A stretch of DNA of 31,260 nt from a virus: positions 1 through 31,260 of the IMG/VR virus record IMGVR_UViG_3300006916_000207; one strand, written 5' to 3'. Both the position numbers and the translations under genes were made by a program. Positions 16,084-23,870 of the stretch are shown here, piece after piece. The stretch's first letter is position 1. Each line of letters starts with the position of its first letter. Under the pieces are notes generated by a model. It ran no database searches. It was not told the origin of the DNA and worked only from the letters and a program-made list of their open reading frames with translations.

Positions 16084-16221
16084 ATGAAAGATACAAGAGT
16101 TTTAATAACAGAAAAAGAATATGCCATTTTAAATAAAGCAAAGATATATTTTAATATGTGAAGTAGAAAAAGAGCTTTAAGTAGAGTATTAGAAGAATTT
16201 GAGAGGGTACATAATTTATAA
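16084..16221 (+). CDS. 45-residue ribbon-helix-helix-like regulator
   Basis: MKDTRVLITEKEYAILNKAK followed by YFNMGSRKRALSRVLEEFER. A short strand, a helix, a Gly-containing turn and a second helix match the size and order of Arc/CopG-type ribbon-helix-helix repressors, although the strand is weak. It has its own promoter and is followed by another promoter and attenuator-like hairpin that it might control. Confidence 0.4.
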
Positions 16222-16258
16222 TAAGTCCAGAGAGGATTTAAAAAAGTCCAAAAAAGAT

Positions 16259-16287
16259 TTGACATTAAGAATAAAAAAGAGTACAAT
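16259..16287 (+). promoter_or_regulatory. Strong promoter TTGACA-17-TACAAT
   Basis: Perfect -35, 17-base spacing and a good -10. The best consensus promoter in the window, yet it points straight into a terminator-like hairpin beginning four bases downstream. Confidence 0.65.
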
Positions 16288-16290
16288 AAG

Positions 16291-16341
16291 AGTAAGTTAC
16301 AAAATAGTTAACTAAAAAACTATTAAACAACTTACTTTTTA
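16291..16341 (+). terminator. Nested hairpin with T run directly after the promoter (attenuator or tiny RNA)
   Basis: AGTAAGTT (16291-16298) pairs with AACTTACT (16329-16336), and inside AATAGTT (16303-16309) pairs with AACTATT (16318-16324). A T run starts at 16336. RNA from the strong promoter would be ~45-50 nt and almost fully base-paired. Either a very short structured RNA or an attenuator. Confidence 0.55.
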
Positions 16342-16357
16342 TTATATATGGAACACT

Positions 16358-16386
16358 GTGACAACATAAGACCATATAACTATTAT
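16358..16386 (+). promoter_or_regulatory. Promoter GTGACA-17-TATTAT within the second CTGTGACAACA element
   Basis: CTGTGACAACA at 16356-16366 repeats the element at 10761 exactly. GTGACA is followed after 17 bases by TATTAT. The gene starts at 16405. Confidence 0.4.
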
Positions 16387-16404
16387 TTCTTTATATTATA
16401 TATT

Positions 16405-16593
16405 ATGACAATAAACAAAGAAATTAAAAATACAATAGATGATCTAAAGGTATGAGATACTATACTAGATTATGAAGTTACAGAAATAGATAATTGAGAT
16501 ATATTTACTTTAATGGATAAAAAACATACTTGGCTAGTTAAAGACAGTTGAGAATTGTTTGATATGTTATATGAGAATTTTATTACTAACTAA
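16405..16593 (+). CDS. 62-residue hypothetical protein
   Basis: Acidic alpha/beta protein (LKVGDTILDYEVTEIDNGDI then FTLMDKKHTWLVKDSG). The V-G-D-x-I-L-x-Y strand pattern looks like a small beta-barrel of the kind seen in regulatory or DNA-modulating proteins. It lies at the head of the recombination cluster. No family named. Confidence 0.5.
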
Positions 16594-16601
16594 AAATAAT
16601 T

Positions 16602-17030
16602 ATGTGAAAATTACAAGATATAGAAAAATCAGTTTTAAGTATTAATGATTTACTATTAGATATAGAAAATGGAGAAATATCCCCTATTGTAGCTTATAAA
16701 TATCTTAGGAGTTTTGAGTGAACTATTAAAAATGCTTTGAAACTTATTGAGAATCAAACTAGAGATATGGTTGAAGAAAGTCCATTAGAATATAAAGAAT
16801 TTAGAATATCTATTAGAAAGACTTATGATATAAAATCTAATGCTTATTACAACTCTAAATATGAAGAATTACAAATAGCTGAAAAATTAGATGAAATGAA
16901 AAAGATTGAAAAACTAGTAAAAGTTGCAACAGATAACTGAGAAAGCATTATAACAGAAGATTGAGAGATAATAGAACCTGTTGAAGTAAAGAACAGTCAA
17001 ATACTCAGTTATACGCCTAAGAAAAAATAG
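16602..17030 (+). CDS. Gp157-like accessory protein of the annealing recombinase (putative)
   Basis: 142 residues. The N-terminal half is a helical coiled coil. Near 70-115 are RISIRKTYDIKSNAYYNSKY and EELQIAEKLDEMKKIEKLVK, and the end reads ITEDGEIIEPVEVKNSQILS. The order coiled coil, Y-D-x-K-x-S/N-x-x-Y-x-x-L, charged helix, D-G-E-I-x-x-P-V-x-V-K-x-S is what I remember from proteins encoded next to phage ssDNA-annealing genes (Gp157-like group). Its place 22 bases before the Rad52-like gene fits. The family call is from memory. Confidence 0.45.
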
Positions 17031-17052
17031 ATTATTTTAATAATATGTAATT

Positions 17053-17577
17053 ATGAAGATAGATTTAAAAAAACTAGCAGAACCTATGGACTACAAAACA
17101 AGGGTTTGACCTTGAGGTAAAGAGTTAGCATATATTGATGCTAGGCAGGCACAAGATAGACTTGATGAAGTGTGTGGTATAGAAAATTGGAAAGTAGAAT
17201 ATGCAGAACATAGATGAGAGCTATTTGCTTGAGTTTCTATAAAACTAGACTGAGAATGGATTACAAAGTGGGATTGAGGTTCTGAAAGCAATATAGAGAA
17301 AGAAAAGTGAGCTATATCCGATTCATTTAAAAGAGCTTGTGTTGTATGGGGTTTATGAAGATTCCTATATAATATTAAGCCTAGTAGTACAGGAAAGAAG
17401 GTTGCAGATGATAACTTACCTTGGTATAATGACTTTGATAAGCATATAGATAGAATTACAGCACAAATTAAAGAATGAAAGACAGCAAATGAGATAATCA
17501 CTAAACTAACAGAAAAATATAAAGTAAATAAAGAAGTTAGACAAAGTATAAAAGATATAGAAATTGATAATAAATAA
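17053..17577 (+). CDS. Rad52-like single-strand annealing protein
   Basis: 174 residues. YIDARQAQDRLDEVCGIENW opens the domain, followed by a beta-strand set (FAGVSIKLDGEWITKWDGG) and EKGAISDSFKRACVVWGLGR with a final FLYNI. This is the Rad52/Rad22 fold signature: Y-I-x-x-x-x-x-x-x-x-L-D-x-V ... G-x-E-x-x-x-x-x-x-x-x-x-A-x-x-D-(S/A)-x-K-R-A-x-x-x-x-G-x-G. Rings of this protein anneal complementary ssDNA in phage recombination and replication. It is flanked by Gp157-like and NinB-like genes. Confidence 0.8.
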
Positions 17578-17579
17578 TT

Positions 17580-17996
17580 ATGCCTAAATATACTTGAACA
17601 TCATCTGAAATACTTAAAGAAATAACTGAATACTTTGAAAGACAAGCAGAAGATAAGCAATTAATATGTATTATCTCAGACAAAGAGACTAAAGAAATGA
17701 TAAAACACACACAAAGAAAAATGTTGAGATGATTATGTAGTGAGATTTCTAAACATATGTGAGAACAGCCTGAAAGGGTAAAGCAAATTTTCCTTATATG
17801 ATGCTTTTGAGCTAAACCTATGAGTATGGGAAAGTTCCATACAGTTGTACCAAAGAAACCAACTACAAGTGAATTAACAAAGAAAGAAACTATATTCTAT
17901 ATAGAAACCATCTGGAAGTTTATTTGTGATAATAAGATTGCCTGTAAATACAGTCCTAAAGAGATACAAAGTTTACTAGAAAGTTATTCACACTAA
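17580..17996 (+). CDS. NinB/Orf-like recombination mediator (putative)
   Basis: 138 residues. RKMLRGLCSEISKHMGEQPE and KPTTSELTKKETIFYIETIW then KFICDNKIACKYSPKEIQSL follow the lambda NinB (Orf) plan: N-terminal strands, a helical core, an S/T-x-x-(L/M)-x-x-x-E entry into the long helix and a closing W-S/Y-S-like turn. NinB binds ssDNA and helps load the annealing protein, and the position next to the Rad52-like gene agrees. Sequence identity to lambda is low, so this is a fold-level guess. Confidence 0.4.
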
Positions 17997-18012
17997 AGTC
18001 AATTGCAATATC

Positions 18013-18041
18013 TTGTAATAAAAACAACATTATGTTAGTAT
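18013..18041 (+). promoter_or_regulatory. Possible promoter TTGTAA-17-TAGTAT
   Basis: Boxes lie in the 78-base gap between the NinB-like gene and the gene at 18075. A second -35-like TTGCAA sits nine bases upstream. Confidence 0.35.
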
Positions 18042-18074
18042 ATATACATCACTTTATTTATTAATTATTATTTT

Positions 18075-18350
18075 ATGTATAAATCAAGAGCAATAAAAAT
18101 ATTAGAAGCCTTTGAGAGAGCAAAATGTTTAAGTAATAGAGAACTTAATAAAATAGCCTGATGGAGATTTTCAGGTTACTTACACCAATTGAAACAATAT
18201 TGAATCAAGTTTACTAAGGTAAAAGGAAGTTGATACTTAGAAATATGGAGTATTCAACATATACCAGAGAATCTAAAATGGAAGTGAAGAACAAGTATAA
18301 AAGTTATACAAGATAAAAGAAGTTGGTTTGAAAGATTATTTACTAATTAA
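18075..18350 (+). CDS. Small winged-helix/HTH protein (HTH_39-like)
   Basis: 91 residues. AIKILEAFERAKCLSNRELN then KIAGWRFSGYLHQLKQYGIK. The order I-L-x-x-F/L ... L-(S/T)-N-x-E-L-x-x-(I/L)-A-G-W-R-(F/L)-x-x-x-(I/L)-H-x-L-(K/R)-x-x-G is that of a compact HTH common in phage early regions. A strand pair (GSGYLEIWSIQ) forms the wing. Likely regulator of the downstream small genes. Confidence 0.6.
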
Positions 18351-18389
18351 CAAGCAGTTACTTAGATTATTACTTAATAAATAGAAAAG

Positions 18390-18572
18390 ATGAAAACATT
18401 AATACCTATAGTATGATTATATTATATGAATATATGGTTTACTACAGAATCATTGAAATATGATATAAATAGTTGAGCTTCAAGAGGAATTGCACTTATT
18501 AGCACAATATGAACTTTATATCACATATGATGTTTAATATGATTAATCAAAGTTGTTAATTTTATTATATAA
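18390..18572 (+). CDS. 60-residue membrane protein
   Basis: Two hydrophobic segments: about 3-15 (TLIPIVGLYYMNI) and 34-60 (ALISTIGTLYHIGC and the Leu/Ile/Val-rich end). No charged loop pattern that would name it. Sits between the HTH gene and another small gene. Confidence 0.45.
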
Positions 18573-18584
18573 GAATAGATAGTT

Positions 18585-18854
18585 ATGAAATGATTAAGTA
18601 CTAAAATAATAGAATATATAAAGATTACAAGAAGGCTAGAAGAGTTAAACCATGCAAATCCTTATTGAGCCTATACTTTTTGTTATAGAAAGGATTTAGA
18701 AGAATCAATTTTATATTTTACTAAGCTAAAGCAAGTTAAAAAAGAAATAAAAGATTTAGTATGAAGATGGAACTATTTTCTTTTCTTATTCAATAGAACA
18801 TATTTTTATAAGAAATTTAAAATAAGTTTATTAACTCCTAACACAAATAAATAA
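18585..18854 (+). CDS. 89-residue hypothetical protein
   Basis: Helical and basic (IIEYIKITRRLEELNHANPY, then a Tyr/Phe/Lys-rich part, NYFLFLFNRTYFYKKFK). The aromatic C-terminal part may be weakly membrane-associated. Two bases before the YopX gene. Not recognised. Confidence 0.5.
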
Positions 18855-18856
18855 AT

Positions 18857-19210
18857 ATGGAAAGAGAAATAAAATTTAAATTTTGGAACAATGAAACTAA
18901 AACAATGAGTTGTTCTTGGAGTATTTGAGATTTAGAATATGAATGATTCCCTGAAGAATATAATTATGAAAACTGAAAGGTACTACAATTTACAGGTTTA
19001 AAAGATAAGAACTGAAAAGAAATATATGAAGGAGATGTGATTGAATTTAATGAAGAAGAATGGGGAAATAATACAACAAATATACATATTGTTGAATGGG
19101 ATGAAGATGAGGCTCAATTCTCTATGGGATGATGATGCCAAAAGAGTGATTGTGAATTTAGAACAGTTATCTGAAATATCTATGAAAACCCAGAGTTATT
19201 AAACAAATAA
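18857..19210 (+). CDS. YopX family protein
   Basis: 117 residues. It starts REIKFKFWNNETKTM and has [20 protein letters not shown] in the middle and VIGNIYENPELLNK at the end, the three conserved blocks of the YopX family (PF09643) found in many phages and prophages. The family forms small beta-barrels; function is still unknown, though some members are linked to host takeover. The glycines of G-K-E and V-I-G-N are TGA here, another check on the code. Confidence 0.85.
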
Positions 19211-19233
19211 ATATTAATTACTAAAAAAGACTT

Positions 19234-19425
19234 ATGAAAAAAATAATAATAGAAATAGATTTAGAATGAGCTAGTGATAGAGCAATAGAAGAATTATTAT
19301 GAGATGATGGTAGTATAGAACAACTTGTAAACACTTGATGTTTTATGTTCACAGAAAAAACAGAACACTTTAAAACAGATATAACTACTTATAAAATGCA
19401 AAGTGTTAATAGAGGAGCAGAATAA
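19234..19425 (+). CDS. 63-residue hypothetical protein
   Basis: MKKIIIEIDLEGASDRAIEE, an acidic helix with DDGSIEQL, then TEKTEHFKTDITTYKMQSVN. The start with a hydrophobic strand and D-L-E is typical of a small alpha/beta fold. Unknown function. Confidence 0.5.
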
Positions 19426-19445
19426 TAATTATTAATTAAAAACCT

Positions 19446-19607
19446 ATGCAAGAAATAAAATATACAAGATTTGAATATTTAAGTAACTATTATAAAGATT
19501 TATTAATTGCTAGATTACAATTAAATAATGAGAATTGGACAAAAGAAAAAAGAGCCTATTTATACAATTTTGCAAAGGATTATGTAGAAAAAAGACCTAT
19601 TGACTAA
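19446..19607 (+). CDS. 53-residue hypothetical protein
   Basis: Helical, Tyr-rich (MQEIKYTRFEYLSNYYKDLL ... AYLYNFAKDYVEKRPID). No motif. Placed between two small unknown genes and the exoribonuclease. Confidence 0.45.
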   Translation: MQEIKYTRFEYLSNYYKDLLIARLQLNNENWTKEKRAYLYNFAKDYVEKRPID

Positions 19608-19634
19608 TTTATATTAATATTTAAAGAAAAGAAT

Positions 19635-20252
19635 ATGAAAACAACTAAAATTTTTTTTGATTGTGAATTTACTTGATTACATCAAAATACAACATTAATT
19701 TCTATTTGATTAATTTCGGAATGTTGAAAAACATTTTATGCTGAGTTTACTGATTATAATAAAAATCAAGTTAATGATTGGATAAAAGAGAATGTAATAA
19801 ATAAACTTATTATTAGTTGAGAATGATGTAATATAAAATCAGATAAAGAAACAACTGTAAAAGGAGATACTGCTTATATACAATATGAACTTCTTGAATG
19901 GTTAGGAGATTTTGAATACATTGAAATATGGAGTGATTGTCTAAGTTATGATTGGGTACTATTTAATACCTTATTATCTAATTATTCTGATTGATATCCT
20001 CAGCTACCAGAAAATGTGTATTACATTCCTTTTGATATTTGTACTTTATTTAAGATAAAGTGAATTGATGCTGATATATCAAGAGAAGAGTTTGTAAAAG
20101 AATGAGAAGAATCATGGTTTTGAGAAGAAGAGAAACATAATTCTTTATTTGATGCAAGGATTATAAAAATGTGCTATGAGAAAATAGAAAAAGAAACTAT
20201 AGAAACAAATAAACAACTAGACAAGATTTTAGAAATGGTGTCAGTGATTTAG
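19635..20252 (+). CDS. 3'-5' exoribonuclease, DEDD superfamily (Rv2179c-like)
   Basis: 205 residues. FFDCEFTGL (D9, E11) is ExoI, WSDCLSYDWVLFNTL is ExoII with a central Asp, and KHNSLFDARIIKMCYE is ExoIII (H-x-x-x-x-D). YYIPFDICTLFKIKGIDADI is the block I know from the phage branch of Rv2179c-like 3'-5' exoribonucleases. It would trim RNA, probably host mRNA or phage transcripts, via two-metal catalysis. Glycines around the motifs are TGA. Confidence 0.8.
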
Positions 20253-20383
20253 ACTCCACACTTAAATTATGACAACTATATTGTCACAAGTGTTGAGAAG
20301 TGATTAATACAAAGGATGTAGAATATGACCCAGAGACAGATAAGAGATATTGCTATAAATGTGACTGTACTTTACCTATATAA
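20246..20383 (+). CDS. Short zinc-ribbon ORF without a normal start, overlapping the exonuclease end
   Basis: In the -1 frame relative to the exonuclease an ORF codes for SDLDSTLKLGQLYCHKCGEV then INTKDVEYDPETDKRYC and YKCDCTLPI before TAA. The two C-x-x-C pairs make a believable zinc ribbon. The frame is open back to 20213 but has no ATG, GTG or TTG. It could be reached by a -1 frameshift at the exonuclease end, giving a zinc tail, by an unusual start, or by a base error. I see no canonical slippery heptamer. Confidence 0.4.
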
Positions 20384-20392
20384 GAATAACCT

Positions 20393-20653
20393 ATGAAAAC
20401 ACATATAGAAACAGATGATATCTCTGTTATCAATCATATATACCAATATGTTCTTGATGAAGAGACTGTAAACCTAATTGATCAGGTAAGACTACAAGCT
20501 GAACATTGATTATCTATATCTGAAGAAGATATTAAAACAATCAAAGCTAAAGGAAAAGAATCTCTTGATTTCCTAGAAGAACAAGATGCCCTAGAATTAG
20601 CACAACCTCTAGTGCCTTTTGTAAAGTCTAGTGGTAATATTAGTTACGCATAA
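20393..20653 (+). CDS. 86-residue hypothetical protein
   Basis: Acidic and helical (DISVINHIYQYVLDEETVNL, LSISEEDIKTIKAKGKESLD). The middle I-S-E-E-D-I-K-T-I pattern could be a helical pair for protein binding. No family recognised. Ends 30 bases before the gene at 20684. Confidence 0.5.
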
Positions 20654-20657
20654 AAAC

Positions 20658-20685
20658 TTGATTTATTTTTTAATTTATGTATAAT
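20658..20685 (+). promoter_or_regulatory. Promoter TTGATT-16-TATAAT overlapping an ATG
   Basis: Perfect TATAAT (20680-20685) 16 bases after TTGATT. The last two bases of the -10 box are part of the ATG at 20684, so RNA from this promoter would start after that ATG. Confidence 0.4.
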
Positions 20686-20866
20686 GCTTAAGATAACAAA
20701 CCTATTAAAAGAAATAATAGAAAACCTACAACAAATAGTAAAAAGTAATGCTGAAATATCTAACCAACAATTAGAAATGATAGACAAACTTGATACTATT
20801 AGAATGAATACATACAACACTTCTAAGAATACTTTTACTTTACTTGATAAGAAAGATAAGTTTTAA
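20684..20866 (+). CDS. 60-residue coiled-coil protein
   Basis: No TGA codon. MLKITNLLKEIIENLQQIVK and following heptads of Leu/Ile at a and d positions indicate one long coiled coil, ending in a basic tail. The start is uncertain because the -10 box overlaps it; with the internal Met at residue 32 the product would be 29 residues. Read-through from upstream genes may still translate the long form. Confidence 0.55.
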   Translation: MLKITNLLKEIIENLQQIVKSNAEISNQQLEMIDKLDTIRMNTYNTSKNTFTLLDKKDKF

Positions 20867-20868
20867 TT

Positions 20869-21096
20869 ATGATACTTAATACAGATTATATTATTGCTAT
20901 TAAACAAGAAGTAGAGCATATAGGTTTATCATATTGAATACCTGTATGAGAAAGTATTTATTATTATATATTCACTACTTCTACAAAATTCTCTATAAGT
21001 ATCACACAGTTAGAAGATATTACTTTTATATGAAAAGAAAAAGAGTTTTACACAAAGTACTTAAAAGGTTTAATAGAAAAACATAAAGAAGAATAG
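20869..21096 (+). CDS. 75-residue hypothetical protein
   Basis: Alpha/beta protein (MILNTDYIIAIKQEVEHIGL ... YYYIFTTSTKFSISITQLED) with a helical basic-acidic end. Last gene before the hairpin region and the packaging operon. Not recognised. Confidence 0.5.
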
Positions 21097-21133
21097 ACCT
21101 AAATAAGTCTTAAAACTATTTTAATATACTATT

Positions 21134-21200
21134 ATCTACCTTATATGGTAGATTCTAATACATAATGGTGTTTATCTCCTTTTCATCTTATGTATTAGAA
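21134..21200 (+). promoter_or_regulatory. Two adjacent hairpins ahead of the packaging genes
   Basis: Hairpin A is ATCTACC (21134-21140), loop TTATAT, GGTAGAT (21147-21153). Hairpin B is TTCTAATACATAA (21153-21165), a perfect 13-bp partner of TTATGTATTAGAA (21188-21200), with a 22-base pyrimidine-rich loop. An AT-rich tail and a good ribosome-binding site (AAAAAGGA) follow. They could be a terminator or processing site for the early operon, a leader of the packaging operon, or a DNA element near the small terminase gene such as a packaging start. Confidence 0.55.
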
Positions 21201-21222
21201 TTTATTATATAAAAAGGATACT

Positions 21223-21594
21223 ATGCCAACACCTAAACCACATTCTTCAGATGATTTTAAAGATAACTATGTTATGGAAACCATTAAAACTAATGAACCT
21301 GAAGCAAAGAATATAAGCTCACAAACTAAATCTAACTGAGATATGACATTCATATATAAGGTTTGAAGAAAAAAATATACTATTCCTCTTACTAACTTAG
21401 AATATGAAAAATACATAGCAGATAAAAAGAAAGATTATGTTGAGCCTATAAAGCAATACCATGAAGAATTAGAAGAAGCTACTAAACCTATTAGAGAAAA
21501 ACATGAAGATATGTTAAAAGAATACCAAGAAATGCTTAGTAAAGAAACAGAGCAATTTGTAGTATGAAAGATTAATAATTATTTTAAGAAATAA
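21223..21594 (+). CDS. 123-residue protein at the head of the packaging operon
   Basis: The start has one of the few clear Shine-Dalgarno-like sequences in the window (AAAAAGGA, seven bases before ATG). The N-terminal third is polar and probably disordered, the middle has strands (MTFIYKVGRKKYTIPLTNLE) and the C-terminal half is a long charged coiled coil. Four bases before the small terminase gene. Could be a packaging or head-assembly accessory; not recognised. Confidence 0.55.
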
Positions 21595-21597
21595 ATT

Positions 21598-21969
21598 ATG
21601 CCTAGATGAAAAACAACATCTTCTGAAGATAAAGCTAAAGTAATAGAAGCCAAACTAAATAACCCTGATTTATCAACTAGAGATATAGAAAAACAAACAT
21701 GAGTAGAACATACTACAACAAGTAGAATACTGAAGAATGATATGCAACAAATTGCAACACAAAGTGAAACTATCACAAAACTCATAGATGATAATAATAA
21801 AATTCTTAATATAACTTGAATAAAACTATTAGAGAAGTTAGCAGATGAAGAATGAAAGATTAGATTAGATGAATTAACCAAAGCAAGAGATTTAGCATTT
21901 AGACAAAATGAATTAACTAAAGCTATGGAAAACCCAGATAAAGAAGTGAAAGTTACTTTTGAATTATAA
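21598..21969 (+). CDS. terS: Small terminase subunit
   Basis: 123 residues, a common TerS size. The N-terminal HTH (NNPDLSTRDIEKQTGVEHTT then TSRILKND) would bind packaging-site DNA. The middle is a coiled coil for ring assembly and the end (LTKAMENPDKEVKVTFEL) is a short strand tail that docks on the portal or large subunit. Called on domain order and position before the large subunit. A terminator follows directly. Confidence 0.65.
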
Positions 21970-22004
21970 AGTATAACAAGTTATGATTTATCTATAAGAT
22001 ATAG

Positions 22005-22034
22005 AGTAGATTTTTTGAAAATTATCTACTTTTT
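22005..22034 (+). terminator. Rho-independent terminator after terS
   Basis: AGTAGAT pairs with ATCTACT, with further T-A pairs in the middle and a T run after the stem. It separates terS from the large terminase operon, which has its own promoter. Confidence 0.7.
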
Positions 22035-22068
22035 ATTTTAGAATAGCTTAAATTGAAGTATATAAAAA

Positions 22069-22145
22069 GTCTTGAATGTAAAACAATTATGTTTTGACAT
22101 CAAGACAAAAAGGTATAAAATAAAGGTAAGCGACTAAACTTACCT
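22069..22145 (+). promoter_or_regulatory. Hairpin, promoter TTGACA-16-TAAAAT and 5' hairpin before the large terminase operon
   Basis: GTCTTGA (22069-22075) pairs with TCAAGAC (22100-22106) across a region that also pairs (TGT/ACA, AAAC/GTTT). The -35 TTGACA (22094-22099) lies inside this inverted repeat, and the -10 TAAAAT is at 22116-22121. AGGTAAG-CGACTAAA-CTTACCT (22124-22145) then forms a 7-bp hairpin near the RNA start. An inverted repeat over the -35 box is a plausible operator for the winged-helix protein encoded next. Confidence 0.55.
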
Positions 22146-22213
22146 CTTGAAGATACTATATGCAGAATTATTTAAATGACAAATTTAATTTAATAAATCT
22201 AAAATATAAGTTT

Positions 22214-22528
22214 ATGAAAGTAAACGTAGAGTTAGATACAGAGAAGATAGCTAATGATATATGAGTATTAAAATATTGATACTTAAGTTTAATAAAAGAT
22301 ACTCTTGATTCACAAAATAGAATTACACTAGATAGAATAAATATATCAGATAGTAACAAAAGAAGTTTAGAGGCATTTTTAAAAAGAAAGTGATTTATTG
22401 GGAAATTCAAACTTAAGTGAGATAGTAAGAAAATATTATATTTCAATCCATTATATGCACACTCTTGAAAAACAATTTCTAAAGAGTTATATAATGCTTT
22501 TGATGATATTAATAATAAAGTTTACTAA
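22214..22528 (+). CDS. Winged-helix regulator (RepL-like) between the terminase genes
   Basis: 104 residues. VLKYGYLSLIKDTLDSQNRI, then ISDSNKRSLEAFLKRKGFIG and KILYFNPLYAHSGKTISKEL. The helix-helix-K-R-x-G-(F/Y)-I ... Y-F-N-P-x-Y-x-x-x-G order is that of RepL-type winged-helix proteins of plasmids and phages. It probably binds DNA and may regulate its own promoter. The frame is also open from an ATG at 22160, which would add 18 residues; I prefer 22214 because it starts with MKVNVEL. Its place between terS and terL is unusual. Confidence 0.6.
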
Positions 22529-22529
22529 C

Positions 22530-23804
22530 ATGAATGTAACAATAGATTTAAAATTTTTAAGAGATTGGCAAAAAGAATTTATAAAAAACTCAAAGCAGTA
22601 TAATGTTTTAGTTGTTCATCGTAGAGCCTGAAAAACAACTGTAGCAATAGCTAAATTACTATATGAAGCTTTAAACACAAAAGGGTATTATTGATATATA
22701 AGCCCTTTTTATCGTCAATCAAAAGCGATAGCTTGGGATATATTAAAGAAGTTTGCTAAAGCTATACCAGATACAAAGACTAATGAGAGTGAATTAATAG
22801 TTGAATTACTTAATTGAAGTAAGATAAGACTATTTGGTGCAGATAATCCTGATAGTTTAAGGTGATTAGATTTAAGATGAGTTGTATTTGATGAGTATTC
22901 ACAACAACCTGCTAATATATACTGAGAGATTGTATTTCCTATGATACTTGCTAATAATGGTTGGGTATTATGGATATGAACACCAAAATGAAAGAATAAC
23001 TTTTACAAGATATATGCTAATTGAAAGAAAGACCCTAAATATTATACACTTTTATTAAAAGCTTCCGAGAGTTGATTATTAACTAATGAACAACTAAATG
23101 AAGCAAAAAATGAAATGACAGATGAAGAATATGAACAGGAATACCAATGTAGTTTTGAAGCAGCAATTAAATGAGCATATTATACTAAAGAGATAAATAG
23201 AGCTAGAGATGAAAAGAGAATAAAAGCTTGATTATATGACCCTTTGCTTCCTGTATATACAGTATGGGATTTGGGGATAAGTGATTATATGGCAATTATA
23301 TTTGTACAAATACATTGAAATACAGTAAGAATAATAGATTGCATCCAACATAATTGAGAGTGATTTGAATTTTATGCTAGATTAATCAGAGAAAAAGAAG
23401 CAGAGAAGTGATATACAGTAGATAAATTCTTTTTTCCACATGATATAGAAGTTAGAGAACTAACTACATGAGCTTCTAGATTAGAAACAGTTAGAGATAT
23501 ATTTGGAACAAGTAGAGTTTATGTATTGCCAAAGTTATGAATAATGGATTGAATTAATGCAGCTCGTAAGATATTCCATAATGTATGGTTTGATGAAGAT
23601 AGAACAGAAGAGTTAATTGAAGCTCTAAGTTTATATAAACAAAAGTATGATGAGAAAAGAGATATATTTTTAAATACTCCAGAACATGACTGGACATCTC
23701 ATTTAGCAGATGCTTTTAGATATATGGCAATAGCTTATAATGATTTAACTCGAGTTGAACGATATGAAGAACCATTAGTTATTGACTTTTCACAACAAAT
23801 ATAA
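22530..23804 (+). CDS. terL: Large terminase subunit (ATPase and nuclease)
   Basis: 424 residues. Walker A is HRRAGKTT with G34 encoded by TGA, K35 and T36. Walker B is VVFDEYS with D121 and E122, and the coupling motif is WIGTPKGKNN near 150. The C-terminal RNase H-like nuclease has VWDLGISDYM (D247) and HDWTSHLADAFRY with the last metal Asp. It pumps DNA into proheads through the portal and cuts it to length. Length and motifs match the podophage/siphophage TerL family. It starts two bases after the winged-helix gene. Confidence 0.95.
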
Positions 23805-23808
23805 AAAC

Positions 23809-23836
23809 TTGCATTTTATTTTAAAACATATATAGT
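23809..23836 (+). promoter_or_regulatory. Promoter TTGCAT-16-TATAGT for the head operon
   Basis: Almost the same boxes and spacing as at 7994. It lies in the 66-base gap between terL and portal. TTTAA and TTAAA follow the -10 box and can form a short stem. Confidence 0.55.
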
Positions 23837-23870
23837 ACATTTAAAGCACTTAAAATTCTAACTTCCTAAT

